Shown: positions 39,151 to 47,477, numbered from the stretch's first letter. The stretch: 64,000 bases of DNA from Tolypothrix campylonemoides VB511288 (GCA_000828075.3 JXCB02000002.1:1453401-1517400), one strand, 5' to 3'. Numbers and translations are program-made. The notes: generated from the sequence alone by a model not told the origin.

Positions 39151-40417
39151 ATGCCAGCAAAAAACCATCTTTCTCAAGAGCAGAAGGAACGGCTACAAAA
39201 AACGCTAAAAGAGCATGAAAATCCATATGTAAGAGAGAAGGTTCTGATTCTATTATTGATGAATGATGGAAAAACTTATCAAGAAATTAGTGATTTTTTA
39301 GATATTGCATATCCAACAGTAGCATATTGGGCAGTTCATGGCGACCCAGATAACCTAGAAAGTTTTTTAGATGGAAGAAGAGAAGGTAACTTCCGTAAAG
39401 TTACCAAACAATATGAAGATTTGTTGTTAGAAATAGTTGATAAAGAACCAGTAGAATATGGATATGAATTTGGAAGATGGACAGCAGCAAGACTAGCAAC
39501 ATATCTCGAAGAAGTAACAGGAATTAAGTTAAGTGGGTCTCAAGTGAGGAGAATATTAGAGCGAAAAAAGTACGTTTACCTCTGGGCAAAGTATAGCCTG
39601 GAGGACAAACAGAATCCTGAAAAACGTAAGGCGTTTAAAGAAAAGTTATCAGAATATTTAAGAATTACTAAAGAAACACCAGAACGTTTACAGGTATGGT
39701 TCTGGGATGAAAGTGGATTTAGTTTAAGAGTGATAAGAAGAAAAAACTGGGGTAAGAAAGGTACAAGAAAACAAATTACAGGACAAAGGAGAAGAGGAAG
39801 AGTAAATATTATGGGAGGGTTACGTTATCATGATAAAAAAAGAATAAACTTTGTCATTCAAAAAGGAAATGCAGATGTATTTTATGAACAGATAAGAGCC
39901 TTGACTCACATCTTGCACCAAGAAAATTTGATGGTACTTCGTTACTCAGTATGAAACCAAAAGTCCTTTATATAGCGAGAAAAGCCAATAAAAATAATGT
40001 AGCTTTATTGCACATATTTTTGGTTTGTACGGTTTTCTACGGATAGGTGCAAGATGTGAGTTGAATAATTTTCTTTTACAAGAATGGATAGAGCAAGGAA
40101 ACCCAATTGAAAAATTTCAAGATAGTTCGGCGAAAATAGTTATTATTCTAGATAATGCTAGCTTCCATAAAAGAAAAGATATTTTAGATAAGATTGAGTC
40201 AGAAATGCCAAATATTATTCTAGAGTTTTTACCACCTTATAGTCCAGATTATAACTTAATTGAATTGGTTTGGCATTCAGCAAAAGAATATATAGCTCAT
40301 AGATTGTTCGAGTCCGTATCACAGCTAGAAGAGTTGTTAAAGAAATTACTCAATCAAGGCGGTCTTGTTATCAAATGGGAGCGCAAGATTAAAAATAAAG
40401 GTAATGCTGTTTATTAA
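39151..40417 (+). pseudogene. IS630 transposase, disrupted by a 158-bp insertion
   Basis: The first part (39151-39903) codes 251 residues: helix-turn-helix region, then the first catalytic Asp in VWFWDESGFSL. The second part (40064-40417) codes 117 residues with the second Asp in IILDNASFHK and the Glu in YSPDYNLIELVWHSAKE. Removing 39904-40063 rejoins RAL to NNFLLQEWIEQG in one frame, giving a 368-residue intact DDE enzyme. Both halves otherwise look functional, so the break is recent. As it stands the first product stops at 39954. Confidence 0.9.
39904..40061. mobile_element. 158-bp miniature insertion (MITE-like) inside the IS630 transposase
   Basis: The segment has perfect 16-base terminal inverted repeats: ACTCACATCTTGCACC (39904-39919) and GGTGCAAGATGTGAGT (40046-40061). 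TG dinucleotides flank each side (39902-39903 and 40062-40063), so it fits a 2-bp target duplication (or TTG with 15-base ends). The interior is AT-rich with no reading frame. It has no transposase and must have been moved by one encoded elsewhere. Confidence 0.85.
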
Positions 40418-40437
40418 ATTTAGCTGCGTAGCAGCTT

Positions 40438-40557
40438 AGTGGGGAGTATCGAATTGTTTACAGGTTTTTTCCAGAGCAGGATTTAGTTGAAGTCATTTTG
40501 GTTGGTAAGCGTAATGATGATGATGTGTACAAACGATTAAAGCGTTTGTTAGGGTAA
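40438..40557 (+). pseudogene. C-terminal fragment of a RelE/ParE-type toxin after the IS
   Basis: In the frame starting at 40438 the sequence reads SGEYRIVYRFFPEQDLVEVI followed by a VGKRNDDDVYKRL-like end, with a stop at 40555-40557. This is the second half of a RelE/ParE toxin (compare GKYRILYQI...GHRKEVY at 14013-14270). No first half or antitoxin is found. The kinase fragment left of the IS and this toxin fragment right of it belong to different genes, so a deletion accompanied or preceded the insertion. Confidence 0.78.
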
Positions 40558-40629
40558 TCCGTATCCTACTCCTTGCCTTAGTGAAATGGTGCGTTAGCGT
40601 ATGCGTAACGCACCCTACTAAATTTAGAT

Positions 40630-41448
40630 TCAAACTTTAGCAGCCGCAACGCTTGGAAGATTCACTTTCAACCGCTTAAACATAGCTTCCCGTGCTTGCA
40701 TAGCAAGGGGATCATCCAGAGATGACAGCGTGATAGGCTGTTGATACTTCAGTCGCAACGCTGTTTGAATCAACCAGTCGGCGACAAAGGGATTTTTAGG
40801 TAACAGAGGACCATGGGAATAAGTGGCGATCGCATTCTGATAAAATGCTCCTTCTGTTCCATCTTCACCATTATTACCCAACCCGTACGCTACACGCCCC
40901 AGTGCTTCCACCTTTCCTAGCTTGGTGCGTCCGCCGTGATTTTCAAAACCAATCAAATACGGTTTACTACCTGTCATTTCTTCCAAGTCCCGCGCCAAAC
41001 GAGTCGCTGTCACTTCTATGACTAAATTGCCAATACAGCGACGGACATTTTCCCCAGGATGCACGGACACCAAATCTAATATCCCCAAACCTTCAATACG
41101 CTGTCCAAAACCTGGTTCATAATAGTGTCCCAACAACTGGGGTGAACCACAGGTAAACACTCCTGGAGTTCCATTTTCAATCTTCTCGCGTATTGCTTCC
41201 GCCTTTGCTCCCTGCAAATCGCGCATAACTATTTCTTGCTGACGATCTTGTGCGCCACCACCAACAATCACATCTACCGAACGAATATCAGTGGCTGTAG
41301 CAGTTTGATCTAAAGGTAAAACTTTAACATCATATCCCCGCCACTGGCTACGGCGTTCTATACAGATGACATTACCCCTGTCACCGTAAGTACTCATCAG
41401 CTTTGGATACAGCCACCCAATTGTTAACTCATACTGTTGATTACTCAT
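40630..41448 (-). CDS. gatD: lipid II isoglutaminyl synthase glutamine amidotransferase subunit GatD
   Basis: GatD supplies ammonia from glutamine, and MurT uses it to amidate the D-glutamate of lipid II in peptidoglycan synthesis. The 272-residue product is a class I glutamine amidotransferase: nucleophile Cys in GVFTCGSPQLLGHYY and catalytic His in ATYSHGPLLPKNP. I choose ATG 41448 (MSNQQYELTIGWLYP) over a longer frame. MurT is encoded two genes upstream on the same strand with an SH3 gene between. Confidence 0.9.
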   Translation of the reverse strand: MSNQQYELTIGWLYPKLMSTYGDRGNVICIERRSQWRGYDVKVLPLDQTATATDIRSVDVIVGGGAQDRQQEIVMRDLQGAKAEAIREKIENGTPGVFTCGSPQLLGHYYEPGFGQRIEGLGILDLVSVHPGENVRRCIGNLVIEVTATRLARDLEEMTGSKPYLIGFENHGGRTKLGKVEALGRVAYGLGNNGEDGTEGAFYQNAIATYSHGPLLPKNPFVADWLIQTALRLKYQQPITLSSLDDPLAMQAREAMFKRLKVNLPSVAAAKV

Positions 41449-41485
41449 ATCTCTTAACTCGTAACTTCTCACTTATGATGTTTCT

Positions 41486-42271
41486 TTAGGGACAGGTAGT
41501 CACAGGATTGCCACATTGCTCTTCTGGTGCTAGCCATCCTTTCAAGTTTTTGTATTCAACAAACGCCCATTGTCCATTCCCGCCCAAAAGCTTCACCTGA
41601 GTTGTTGCAGGAATTTTTCCTAACTTGCGGCTTTGGCTACTAGGGCTAGCATAAACAAAAACGCCGCCCTTGCTACCATAGCCGCGAGTGCTAGTCCCTA
41701 ACAAGGGAGCATAAACCCATCCTTTTTTACCCGAAAATACAGCTTTTCCTCCTATAGTTTCGGCTTGACTGATTTGTACCCAATCGCCTTGACAAGCGGT
41801 AACAGTCGCAATCACACCTTCTGTGTTTGTGGGGATCTTAGCAATTACCCGCTGGTTAGAACCAGGACTAGAACGCACATTCAAACCTTGGGGATCTTTA
41901 TCAATAATGTATGCATCAAATCGACAAGGTACCTGTTTTGTACGCGTTCTCTGTGCTAATGAGATAGGTTGGACATTTGTCTGACTTTTCACGCGATCTG
42001 GAAAAACCAACGTGAAACCTAACCCTCCAGCCCCCTTCCCACCTCTCCCTAACCCTCTCCTTTTAGGAGAGGGAAGCGGAAAAACTTTTTTGTGGGAATG
42101 GGCTAAGGTAAAAGCCTCTCTCCTTGCAGGAGAGAGGTTTGGAGAGAGGTTTTCCACATCCCGTGAAAAGTAAGGGGCATTTGTAAGCGCATAAGAAGTC
42201 GGTACTTTTTGAAAAAATTGGCAAGCCGTAAAGCTAGCCAACACCGTAGACACAAAAACTATGTGCTTCAT
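41486..42271 (-). CDS. SH3-domain exported protein carrying a repeat-derived insert
   Basis: The 261-residue product has a signal-like N-terminus (HIVFVSTVLASFTACQFF, with a lipobox-like TACQ) and two bacterial SH3 domains at about residues 115-180 and 185-245 (DPQGLNVRSSPGSN and GGVFVYASPSSQSRKLG). Bacterial SH3 domains bind cell-wall peptides, fitting its place between gatD and murT. Residues 43-90 (nucleotides 42,005-42,145) translate a dispersed intergenic repeat, so the linker was enlarged by repeat insertion without breaking the frame. Confidence 0.8.
   Translation of the reverse strand: MKHIVFVSTVLASFTACQFFQKVPTSYALTNAPYFSRDVENLSPNLSPARREAFTLAHSHKKVFPLPSPKRRGLGRGGKGAGGLGFTLVFPDRVKSQTNVQPISLAQRTRTKQVPCRFDAYIIDKDPQGLNVRSSPGSNQRVIAKIPTNTEGVIATVTACQGDWVQISQAETIGGKAVFSGKKGWVYAPLLGTSTRGYGSKGGVFVYASPSSQSRKLGKIPATTQVKLLGGNGQWAFVEYKNLKGWLAPEEQCGNPVTTCP
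42010..42150. repeat. dispersed repeat inside the SH3 gene
   Basis: The segment contains AACCCTCCAGCCCCCTTCCC, TCCCTAACCCTCTCCTTTTA and AGGAGAGG words, with an inverted copy of CTCTCC/GGAGAG around the centre. The same words occur in the intergenic repeat at 53527-53760. It lies within an open reading frame here and keeps it open. Confidence 0.7.
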
Positions 42272-42288
42272 GGCACTTTTTCCCCTAA

Positions 42289-43626
42289 TTACAAAATCTT
42301 CCGACCAGTCAGGACTTCTCGCACTTCTAGCATGGCTGAATAGGTAGGAAGAATGTGTAATGTTTCATTTTCTGGTGTGTGTTCCAGCGCCGTTGCAATT
42401 GCCTGCCGTAAATCTTCTTCGACAATCAAATTAAAATGACTATCAGCAGTTTTTTCGCTGTAACGTAGACGCAGCGCCATGTCATAGAGGCGATCGCCAC
42501 TCACAACTAAAGTCCCTCCCCGTTCCACCAATTTCTCTGTATCTACATCCCAAATCCAGGAAACATCAGTTCCATCGGGTGTCCGGTCATTCAATACAAG
42601 CAGTGTTGTTTTGTCACTACTTTGAGTCACGACACGAATTGTTTCATTCGTTCCTACCGGATTTTTTGACAACAAAATTCGTACCCGTTTGCCGTTAATT
42701 TCTAAGTCTTCAGCACGACCAAATGCAGCTTGGAAATTGTTAATCGTATCCAGGATAGTTGCATCATCAACTCCTAACTCACGAGCAGCAGTAGCGGCTG
42801 CCAAAGTATTATATTTGTTGTATAAACCTACAAGAATTTGGGGAAATTCCCTGCTATCAAGCGCAGGTTGACTTCTACTAAAGCCGCATTTAGGACATTG
42901 GAAATCTCCTAAATGAGACAAGTAAACACCTTTGTAATCTAAAGAGTGTCCGCAATTAGGACAGAATATAGAATCGACGGCGTGAGGAATTTCATCTAGA
43001 TAATTTTCTGGCTCATTTAAGCCAAAGAATAATACCCGTTGGGGTAACTGCTGACCAAGATAAGATAAAGTTGGGTCATCAGCGTTAGGAATAACAACTG
43101 TTTCTGGTGGAAGCGTAGAAATAATTTTTGTCCAGCGCTTGCTAATTGTGTCAACTTCCCCATACCTATCAAGTTGGTCGCGGAACAGGTTTAAGCACAG
43201 AATAATCCGAGGCTGAATCGGTGTCAAAATTTTCGGTAGGATATTTTCATCGACTTCTAAAATGGCGTAATCAACATCCAAATTGCCTACTAAGTTGGTA
43301 GTTTCTAACAGCGCAGTCATCAAGCCGTTTTCTAGATTCGCGCCTGTAGAGTTGTGAGCAACGCGATACCCTTTGCGTTCTAAAATTGTGACAAGAAGCA
43401 GCGATGTGGTCGTTTTGCCATTGGTACCAGCAATCAAAATCACCCCGTTCTTCACTTGCTGAGTTAATAACTGCAACAGTCGGGGTTCGATGCGACGCGC
43501 CAGAGAACCTGGTAAAACACTAGCTGCACCCAATCGCAGCGATCGCACTGCGAAAGTGACGCTTTTTGCCACTGACACAGCAAAAGCCAATCGTATCCTG
43601 TCTATCAGTTGAATTTTGTTTCCCAC
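42289..43626 (-). CDS. murT: lipid II isoglutaminyl synthase subunit MurT
   Basis: MurT is a Mur-ligase-like ATPase that, with GatD, amidates the second-position glutamate of lipid II. The 445-residue product has the P-loop GTNGKTTTSLLLV at about residue 67, a four-cysteine zinc ribbon between FCPNCGHSLDY and CPKCGFSRSQP (a MurT feature), and the DUF1727-type C-terminal domain. The start is GTG 43626. The operon order murT, SH3, gatD is unusual only in the extra SH3 gene. Confidence 0.9.
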   Translation of the reverse strand: MGNKIQLIDRIRLAFAVSVAKSVTFAVRSLRLGAASVLPGSLARRIEPRLLQLLTQQVKNGVILIAGTNGKTTTSLLLVTILERKGYRVAHNSTGANLENGLMTALLETTNLVGNLDVDYAILEVDENILPKILTPIQPRIILCLNLFRDQLDRYGEVDTISKRWTKIISTLPPETVVIPNADDPTLSYLGQQLPQRVLFFGLNEPENYLDEIPHAVDSIFCPNCGHSLDYKGVYLSHLGDFQCPKCGFSRSQPALDSREFPQILVGLYNKYNTLAAATAARELGVDDATILDTINNFQAAFGRAEDLEINGKRVRILLSKNPVGTNETIRVVTQSSDKTTLLVLNDRTPDGTDVSWIWDVDTEKLVERGGTLVVSGDRLYDMALRLRYSEKTADSHFNLIVEEDLRQAIATALEHTPENETLHILPTYSAMLEVREVLTGRKIL

Positions 43627-43853
43627 ATCAGTACCCTAGTATGCTTGAGCGTTACTACTTTGTAACTCTAAGTTTCAAATTTAATCATGTATTTTCGCCA
43701 ATCGTTGCCAAAATAGCCAGTCGAGGAGATGACAGATAATAGAGTACAGGTGACATTTTAGTTAACTCATTATTGCTTGTCCCCTTATTTCCACCCCAGT
43801 TTGCTAAATTCAGCACAAACTTAGAAAAAAAAGACGTGAGAAGGTTCGTTTTG

Positions 43854-44438
43854 ATGAATTGCATAAAGTGGCGCTTTTTACAGAATCTTATTCCAAACTG
43901 GCGGCGATTGTTCTCAATATTCCTGCTGCTTAGTTGCTTGTCATTTGTAGATATGCAATCAGCCTTTGCTGGTATTAATGATGACAGATATGACGGCAAT
44001 GTTTTTGTGGTTTATGCGGGAAACGGTGCACTGGTTCCTCCCAAAACAACGCTAGCAAAAGCTTTAGCCGAGCATAAGCCCACCTTTTTGGCTTTCTATG
44101 TAGATGACAGCAGCGATAGTAAGAAATATGCTATTGTCATTTCAACAGTACAAGAATTTTACGGTCGGGCAGCAAAAATTATACCTGTTAATGTGGATAC
44201 TATCCCTGTCAAACAAACCTATAGCACCACGGAACCCGGTTATTACTATTCTGGGGTTGTTCCCCAAGTTGTCGTGTTCAATCAGTCAGGTGAGGTTGTT
44301 TTGAATAAAAAAGGTCAAGTCCCCTATGAGGAAATAGACGACAGGTTTCGAGAAGTGTTTGATTTGTTACCTCGTACCGAATCCGTGCAATTGAAGCGGC
44401 GAGCCTTCAATGAGTTTAGTAGTGAGTTAGCTAAGTAA
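43854..44438 (+). CDS. thylakoid/exported protein resembling photosystem I accumulation factors
   Basis: The 194-residue product has a signal segment (RLFSIFLLLSCLSFVDMQSAFA, cleavage likely after AFA) and a lumenal thioredoxin-like alpha/beta domain (VFVVYAGNGALVPPKTTLAKAL, FLAFYVDDSSDSKKYA, VPQVVVFNQSGEVVLNKKG). The CxxC of thioredoxins is absent. I relate it from memory to cyanobacterial thylakoid proteins annotated as photosystem I accumulation factors; this name is tentative. I choose ATG 43854; an in-frame TTG lies 81 bases upstream. A strong terminator follows. Confidence 0.7.
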   Translation: MNCIKWRFLQNLIPNWRRLFSIFLLLSCLSFVDMQSAFAGINDDRYDGNVFVVYAGNGALVPPKTTLAKALAEHKPTFLAFYVDDSSDSKKYAIVISTVQEFYGRAAKIIPVNVDTIPVKQTYSTTEPGYYYSGVVPQVVVFNQSGEVVLNKKGQVPYEEIDDRFREVFDLLPRTESVQLKRRAFNEFSSELAK

Positions 44439-44441
44439 CTA

Positions 44442-44475
44442 ACAGGGCAGACACAATTTGTCTGCCCTGTTATTT
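44442..44475 (+). terminator. terminator after the thylakoid protein gene
   Basis: ACAGGGCAGACA (44442-44453) and TGTCTGCCCTGT (44459-44470) form a perfect 12-bp stem with a 5-base loop. TATTT follows. It starts 4 bases after the stop codon. Confidence 0.8.
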
Positions 44476-44788
44476 AGTCTTATTAGATACCACAAAGCGA
44501 TGAATTCTGAAAGATAATTTGTACGAACAATATTTAAAAATTATTGAGAACTGAGGACCTAGGAAGTCAGGAATAAGTAACTCAATAAATAATGACTATT
44601 GACCCTTCGGGTATCTCCTCCGGAGAGGCTGCGCCAACGCCAGTCGCCTAGGTCGGGAAACCCCTTCGGGTATGCGCAAAGCGCACGCCAAAGGCGAACG
44701 CCAGTTGCCTGCGGAGGGAAACCCTCCTGCAGCACTGGTCTCACCTCCTGCAGCGCTGGCTCACTAATGACGAATAGAGTGTGCTCTG
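44476..44788. repeat. dispersed GC-rich repeat before the hypothetical/hicAB genes
   Basis: After an AT-rich stretch, 44600-44770 contains CCTTCGGGTATCTCCTCCGG, GCCAACGCCAGTCGCC and CTCCTGCAGCGCTGGCTCAC. These are the reverse-complement relatives of the repeat at 12293-12380. Internal CTCCTGCAG words occur twice. No gene is present. Confidence 0.6.
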
Positions 44789-45397
44789 ATGTCAAAAGTT
44801 TACACTACCGAGCAACTAATCCAAATTCTGCGGTCTGAACGCCAAGCTTGCCTTACAGGAAAACGCCTGAAGTTAGCAGTCACTGTCTCTGGCAATCCTG
44901 TGATAGACCAGTTTATCAGAACCGATGGGCTACAAAAGTTTACGGCATACCAAGATTTTAAAGCCACCATTCACGAATACCAAAGGGAACATCAAGTTTC
45001 AGGTATTGTCTGGCGTGAAGTGACTGTTAAAGGTAAAACTTTGCGCTATCCAGAAGTAGATGCTCAGTTAATTGCTTTATCCAGTGACATAGAAACATTA
45101 AAAGCGGCGAAAAATGGCGTATTGCAATTTTGGAATGAAGTCACCGTGGGTATGGACTTGTACTTAAGTTGTAATCATGGTAAAACGTATCAACAAATTA
45201 TAAAAGCTGATGTAGATAGAATTGCTCAGAGAACAGAATGGACAAGTTTATGGAAGTGGGAAAATACGAACTTCTTGGAAATAATATTACATTTAGGATG
45301 GGGGAAACCAGAGGAAGCCTGTTATAAACGAGGCTTTCCAATGTCAGGCAGTGAGTCGATTCATGCCGTCAATCCAGGTCATCGTCCAATTGGTTGA
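44789..45397 (+). CDS. hypothetical protein, conserved type in cyanobacteria
   Basis: The family is not one I can name. The 202-residue product has no signal or membrane segment. The N-terminus MSKVYTTEQLIQILRSERQACLTGKRLKL is helical and basic; the middle has LKAAKNGVLQFWNEVTVGMDLYLSCNHGKTYQQI. A C-terminal extension ends in a tail that looks like read-through of a repeat (EEACYKRGFPMSGSESIHAVN). It is followed by hicAB within 55 bases and may belong to the same accessory patch. Confidence 0.55.
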   Translation: MSKVYTTEQLIQILRSERQACLTGKRLKLAVTVSGNPVIDQFIRTDGLQKFTAYQDFKATIHEYQREHQVSGIVWREVTVKGKTLRYPEVDAQLIALSSDIETLKAAKNGVLQFWNEVTVGMDLYLSCNHGKTYQQIIKADVDRIAQRTEWTSLWKWENTNFLEIILHLGWGKPEEACYKRGFPMSGSESIHAVNPGHRPIG

Positions 45398-45448
45398 GTG
45401 AAATGCACTCTATCTGTAACAGAATTTTCAACTGTGCAGAAGAGTAGC

Positions 45449-45640
45449 ATGAAAGTACGTGAAGTTATTAAGCGACTGGAAGCAGATGGATGGTATCTTA
45501 ATAGAACAAAAGGTAGTCATCGGCAGTTTAAACATCCTGATAAATCTGGTAGTGTACTTTCCAGTGCCAAATTGAGTGTTAATGTACCAATTGGTACACT
45601 AAAAAATATCTGGAGACAAGCTCAATTGGATGAAGACTGA
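45449..45640 (+). CDS. hicA: HicA-type mRNA interferase toxin
   Basis: The 63-residue product has MKVREVIKRLEADGWYLNRTKGSHRQFKHPDKSG, with the catalytic His in the G-S-H motif, and ends with VPIGTLKNIWRQAQL, the usual HicA tail. I choose ATG 45449; an upstream extension has no family match. It shares one base with hicB (TGATG). Confidence 0.93.
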   Translation: MKVREVIKRLEADGWYLNRTKGSHRQFKHPDKSGSVLSSAKLSVNVPIGTLKNIWRQAQLDED

Positions 45641-45861
45641 TGCGTTATTTAGTTGTGATTGAAAAGGGAGAAACCAGCTACGGCGCTTATGTCCCTGATT
45701 TACCAGGTTGTGTGGCTGTAGGTGAAACCATAAAGGAAGTCCAAGCTTTAATTGCCGAAGCAATTGAATTTCATATAGAGCGGATGCAGGAAGACGGGTT
45801 ATCTATTCCCAAACCTACAAGTATTGCTCACGAAGTCGAGGTATTAATGAAAAGTGCCTAA
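45640..45861 (+). CDS. hicB: HicB-type antitoxin
   Basis: The 73-residue product has YLVVIEKGETSYGAYVPDLPGCVAVGETIKEVQALIAEAIEFHIE, the HicB fold. The start ATG overlaps the hicA stop by one base. Here toxin precedes antitoxin, the opposite order to the copy at 21157-21628. Confidence 0.92.
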   Translation: MRYLVVIEKGETSYGAYVPDLPGCVAVGETIKEVQALIAEAIEFHIERMQEDGLSIPKPTSIAHEVEVLMKSA

Positions 45862-45874
45862 GTGTGGAATTGCA

Positions 45875-45946
45875 GAGCAACGACGGGATTTGCACCCGCA
45901 TCTCCTGGTGTATACCGAGGAATTCTCCTGTTTGAACTACGTTGCT
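45875..45946 (-). tRNA. tRNA-like gene, degenerate, possible anticodon AUA
   Basis: The 72 bases fold as a cloverleaf on the minus strand. The acceptor AGCAACG pairs perfectly with CGTTGCT. The D-stem is GTTC/GAAT, with a G-T pair. The anticodon stem CCTCG/CACCAGG region has one C-C mismatch and the loop GTATACA has U33. The T-arm is GCGGG/CCCGT with loop TGCAAAT. The anticodon would read AUA (Tyr UAU), which is not a standard bacterial tRNA anticodon, and T-loop base 55 is G. No CCA is encoded. It abuts another tRNA-like gene after 2 bases. This suggests a decayed tRNA array. Confidence 0.5.
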
Positions 45947-45948
45947 GT

Positions 45949-46020
45949 TGGCAGTGAACCGAATCAAACGGTTATCATTCGTGTTGGCAGACACGTGCTT
46001 TGCCATTAAGCTACACCGCC
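45949..46020 (-). tRNA. tRNA-Gly(GCC)-like gene with a 6-base anticodon loop
   Basis: The 72 bases fold on the minus strand. Acceptor GGCGGTG pairs with CACTGCC (one G-T). The D-stem is GCTT/AAGC. The anticodon stem CGTGT/ACACG is perfect, but its loop CTGCCA has six bases instead of seven. The T-arm is AACCG/CGGTT with loop TTTGATT and the discriminator base is A. The anticodon GCC would be glycine. The short loop makes normal decoding doubtful. It may be a relic of the tRNA-cluster type known in Nostocales. CCA is not encoded. Confidence 0.58.
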
Positions 46021-46371
46021 AAAAGAAGGAACTTTGGATTGGTTAATAGTAAATAATATATTGAAAAATCTACCTTTTGGTCATCAGCTATTAGTTATAG
46101 TTACGATTACTTAGTACACGACGGCGGAAATAAAGCTACCATTCAAAAGCAGCGAAAAGCCTACAGAATCAGCCTTTTGACTTTTGACTTTTGACTTCCG
46201 CGCAGCGGTACTAGTCCCTCCTACGATCACGCGTAGTGTGTCTGTAATCGCAAAGCGACGCGTAGCGCTTATACAAAGTATGTCGGTAGGGCTTACAAAA
46301 CGGGAAACCCAATGCCAGTTTGCACATTCGAGGAAACTTCCCCAACCCCAAAGGACAACCCGATCCGGCAC
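46021..46371. other. gene-free interval between tRNA-like genes and the pentapeptide gene
   Basis: AT-rich to 46100, then a GC-rich repeat tract near 46190-46270 with TTCCGCGCAGCGGTACTAGTC and CGCAAAGCGACGCGTAGCGC words of the dispersed families. No gene visible. Confidence 0.5.
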
Positions 46372-47433
46372 TCAGTTATATACTGTACCATTAGGCATTG
46401 TCACTCTCCGGAGAATTGCGGCAGTCAGGTCAGCTCCTAAGATATTTGCTCCTAAGAGGTTGGCATACCTAAGATCCGCCCTGCTCAAGTCAGTTCCTAA
46501 GAGATTAGCATTCCTAAGATTAGCATTCCATAGGTTTGCTCCACTTAAGTCAGCTCCAATAAGGTTCGCCTCACTCAGATTGGCGTTTCTGAGATTGGCA
46601 CCACTTAAGTTAATTCCACTCAGATTAAATCCACTCAGGTTATATTCGCTCAGATCAGAGTTTTTCAGATTCACTCCCGTCAAGTCAGTTCCAGTTAAGT
46701 CAGCATCTAGTAAGTTTGCCTGAATGAGATTAGCTTTGCTGAGTTTTGACCCGTTGAGTTTTGCTCTGTACAAGTTTGCTCCACTCAAGTTGGCTGCTGT
46801 GAGATTAGCACCCATAAGATTTGCGCCGTGTAAATCTGCTCGGCTCAAGTTCAACTGGCTGAGGTTGAGTCCACTCAGGTTTGCTCTATCGAGATTAGAC
46901 CCTTTGAGGTTGACACCAGTTAAATCAGCTTCACCAAAGTCTACTTGTTGCAGGTTCGCTTTAATTAAGTGAGATTTGCTGAGATTCGCTTTCCTAAAGT
47001 TGACTCTACTAAGGTTGGCTTTGCAAAAATTCACCTTTTGCAGTTGAGTTTCACTGAAATCAAATTCACTCAAGTCAGTCCTGCTGAGGTTCGCTCCATT
47101 AAGGTTAGCTCCTTGGAGAACAACTCCAGTCAAGATAGCGCCATTGAGATTTGCGCCAGATAAATTTGCATGACTTAAGTTGGCATGAGTGAGATTTGCT
47201 TTGTAAAGTTTAGCCTGAGTCAGATCCACTCCTCTCAAATCTGCCCAACTGAGATTCACCTCTCTGAAGTTCACTTTTGTGAGGTTTGCGCCGCTCAGGT
47301 TTACCTTGCTTAGGTTGAGATATATCCTCTCGGGATATACACTCCTCGTTCTAAACTCGTTCCAAGTCGCTACACCTTGAGCCAGTATGGAAAGGAGTTC
47401 AGACTGAGAAACAAAATTCGGTTTTTCTGACAT
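46372..47433 (-). CDS. pentapeptide-repeat protein
   Basis: The 353-residue product is made almost entirely of pentapeptide repeats A(N/D)LxX, about 60 units from residue 50 onward (ANLTKVNFREVNLSWADLRG and onward). They fold as a right-handed quadrilateral beta-helix. A short N-terminal helix region (SQSELLSILAQGVATWNEFR) precedes them. I choose ATG 47433, giving MSEKPNFVSQ; a longer frame adds 40 residues not typical of the family. The function of such proteins in cyanobacteria is mostly unknown. It is 44 bases downstream of the metallopeptidase gene. Confidence 0.92.
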   Translation of the reverse strand: MSEKPNFVSQSELLSILAQGVATWNEFRTRSVYPERIYLNLSKVNLSGANLTKVNFREVNLSWADLRGVDLTQAKLYKANLTHANLSHANLSGANLNGAILTGVVLQGANLNGANLSRTDLSEFDFSETQLQKVNFCKANLSRVNFRKANLSKSHLIKANLQQVDFGEADLTGVNLKGSNLDRANLSGLNLSQLNLSRADLHGANLMGANLTAANLSGANLYRAKLNGSKLSKANLIQANLLDADLTGTDLTGVNLKNSDLSEYNLSGFNLSGINLSGANLRNANLSEANLIGADLSGANLWNANLRNANLLGTDLSRADLRYANLLGANILGADLTAAILRRVTMPNGTVYN

Positions 47434-47477
47434 TGCGTTCGTTTGAAGAGGAGCAGGCAAGGGAAAATAGGGAATTG

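Larger units (their letters stand above)
39089..40436 (+). mobile_element. IS630-family insertion sequence with palindromic ends
   Basis: The ends are inverted repeats. The left begins AGCTGCTACGCAGCT (39089-39103) and the right ends AGCTGCGTAGCAGCT (40422-40436). TA dinucleotides flank both sides (39087-39088 and 40437-40438), the target duplication of IS630/Tc1-mariner elements. The end sequence is itself nearly palindromic. Between the ends is one transposase gene broken by a smaller insertion. Element length is about 1,348 bases. Confidence 0.88.

Noticed and set aside
45815-46006. 63-residue frame over the tRNA-like genes
   Set aside because: It is the same strand as the cloverleaf structures; the compensating stems and exact 72-base spacing explain this DNA better than a protein.
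46184-46972. Long plus-strand frames opposite the pentapeptide-repeat gene
   Set aside because: The repeats (FASLRLAFLRLAP-like) are the mirror of the pentapeptide codons; the minus-strand gene has the known fold.
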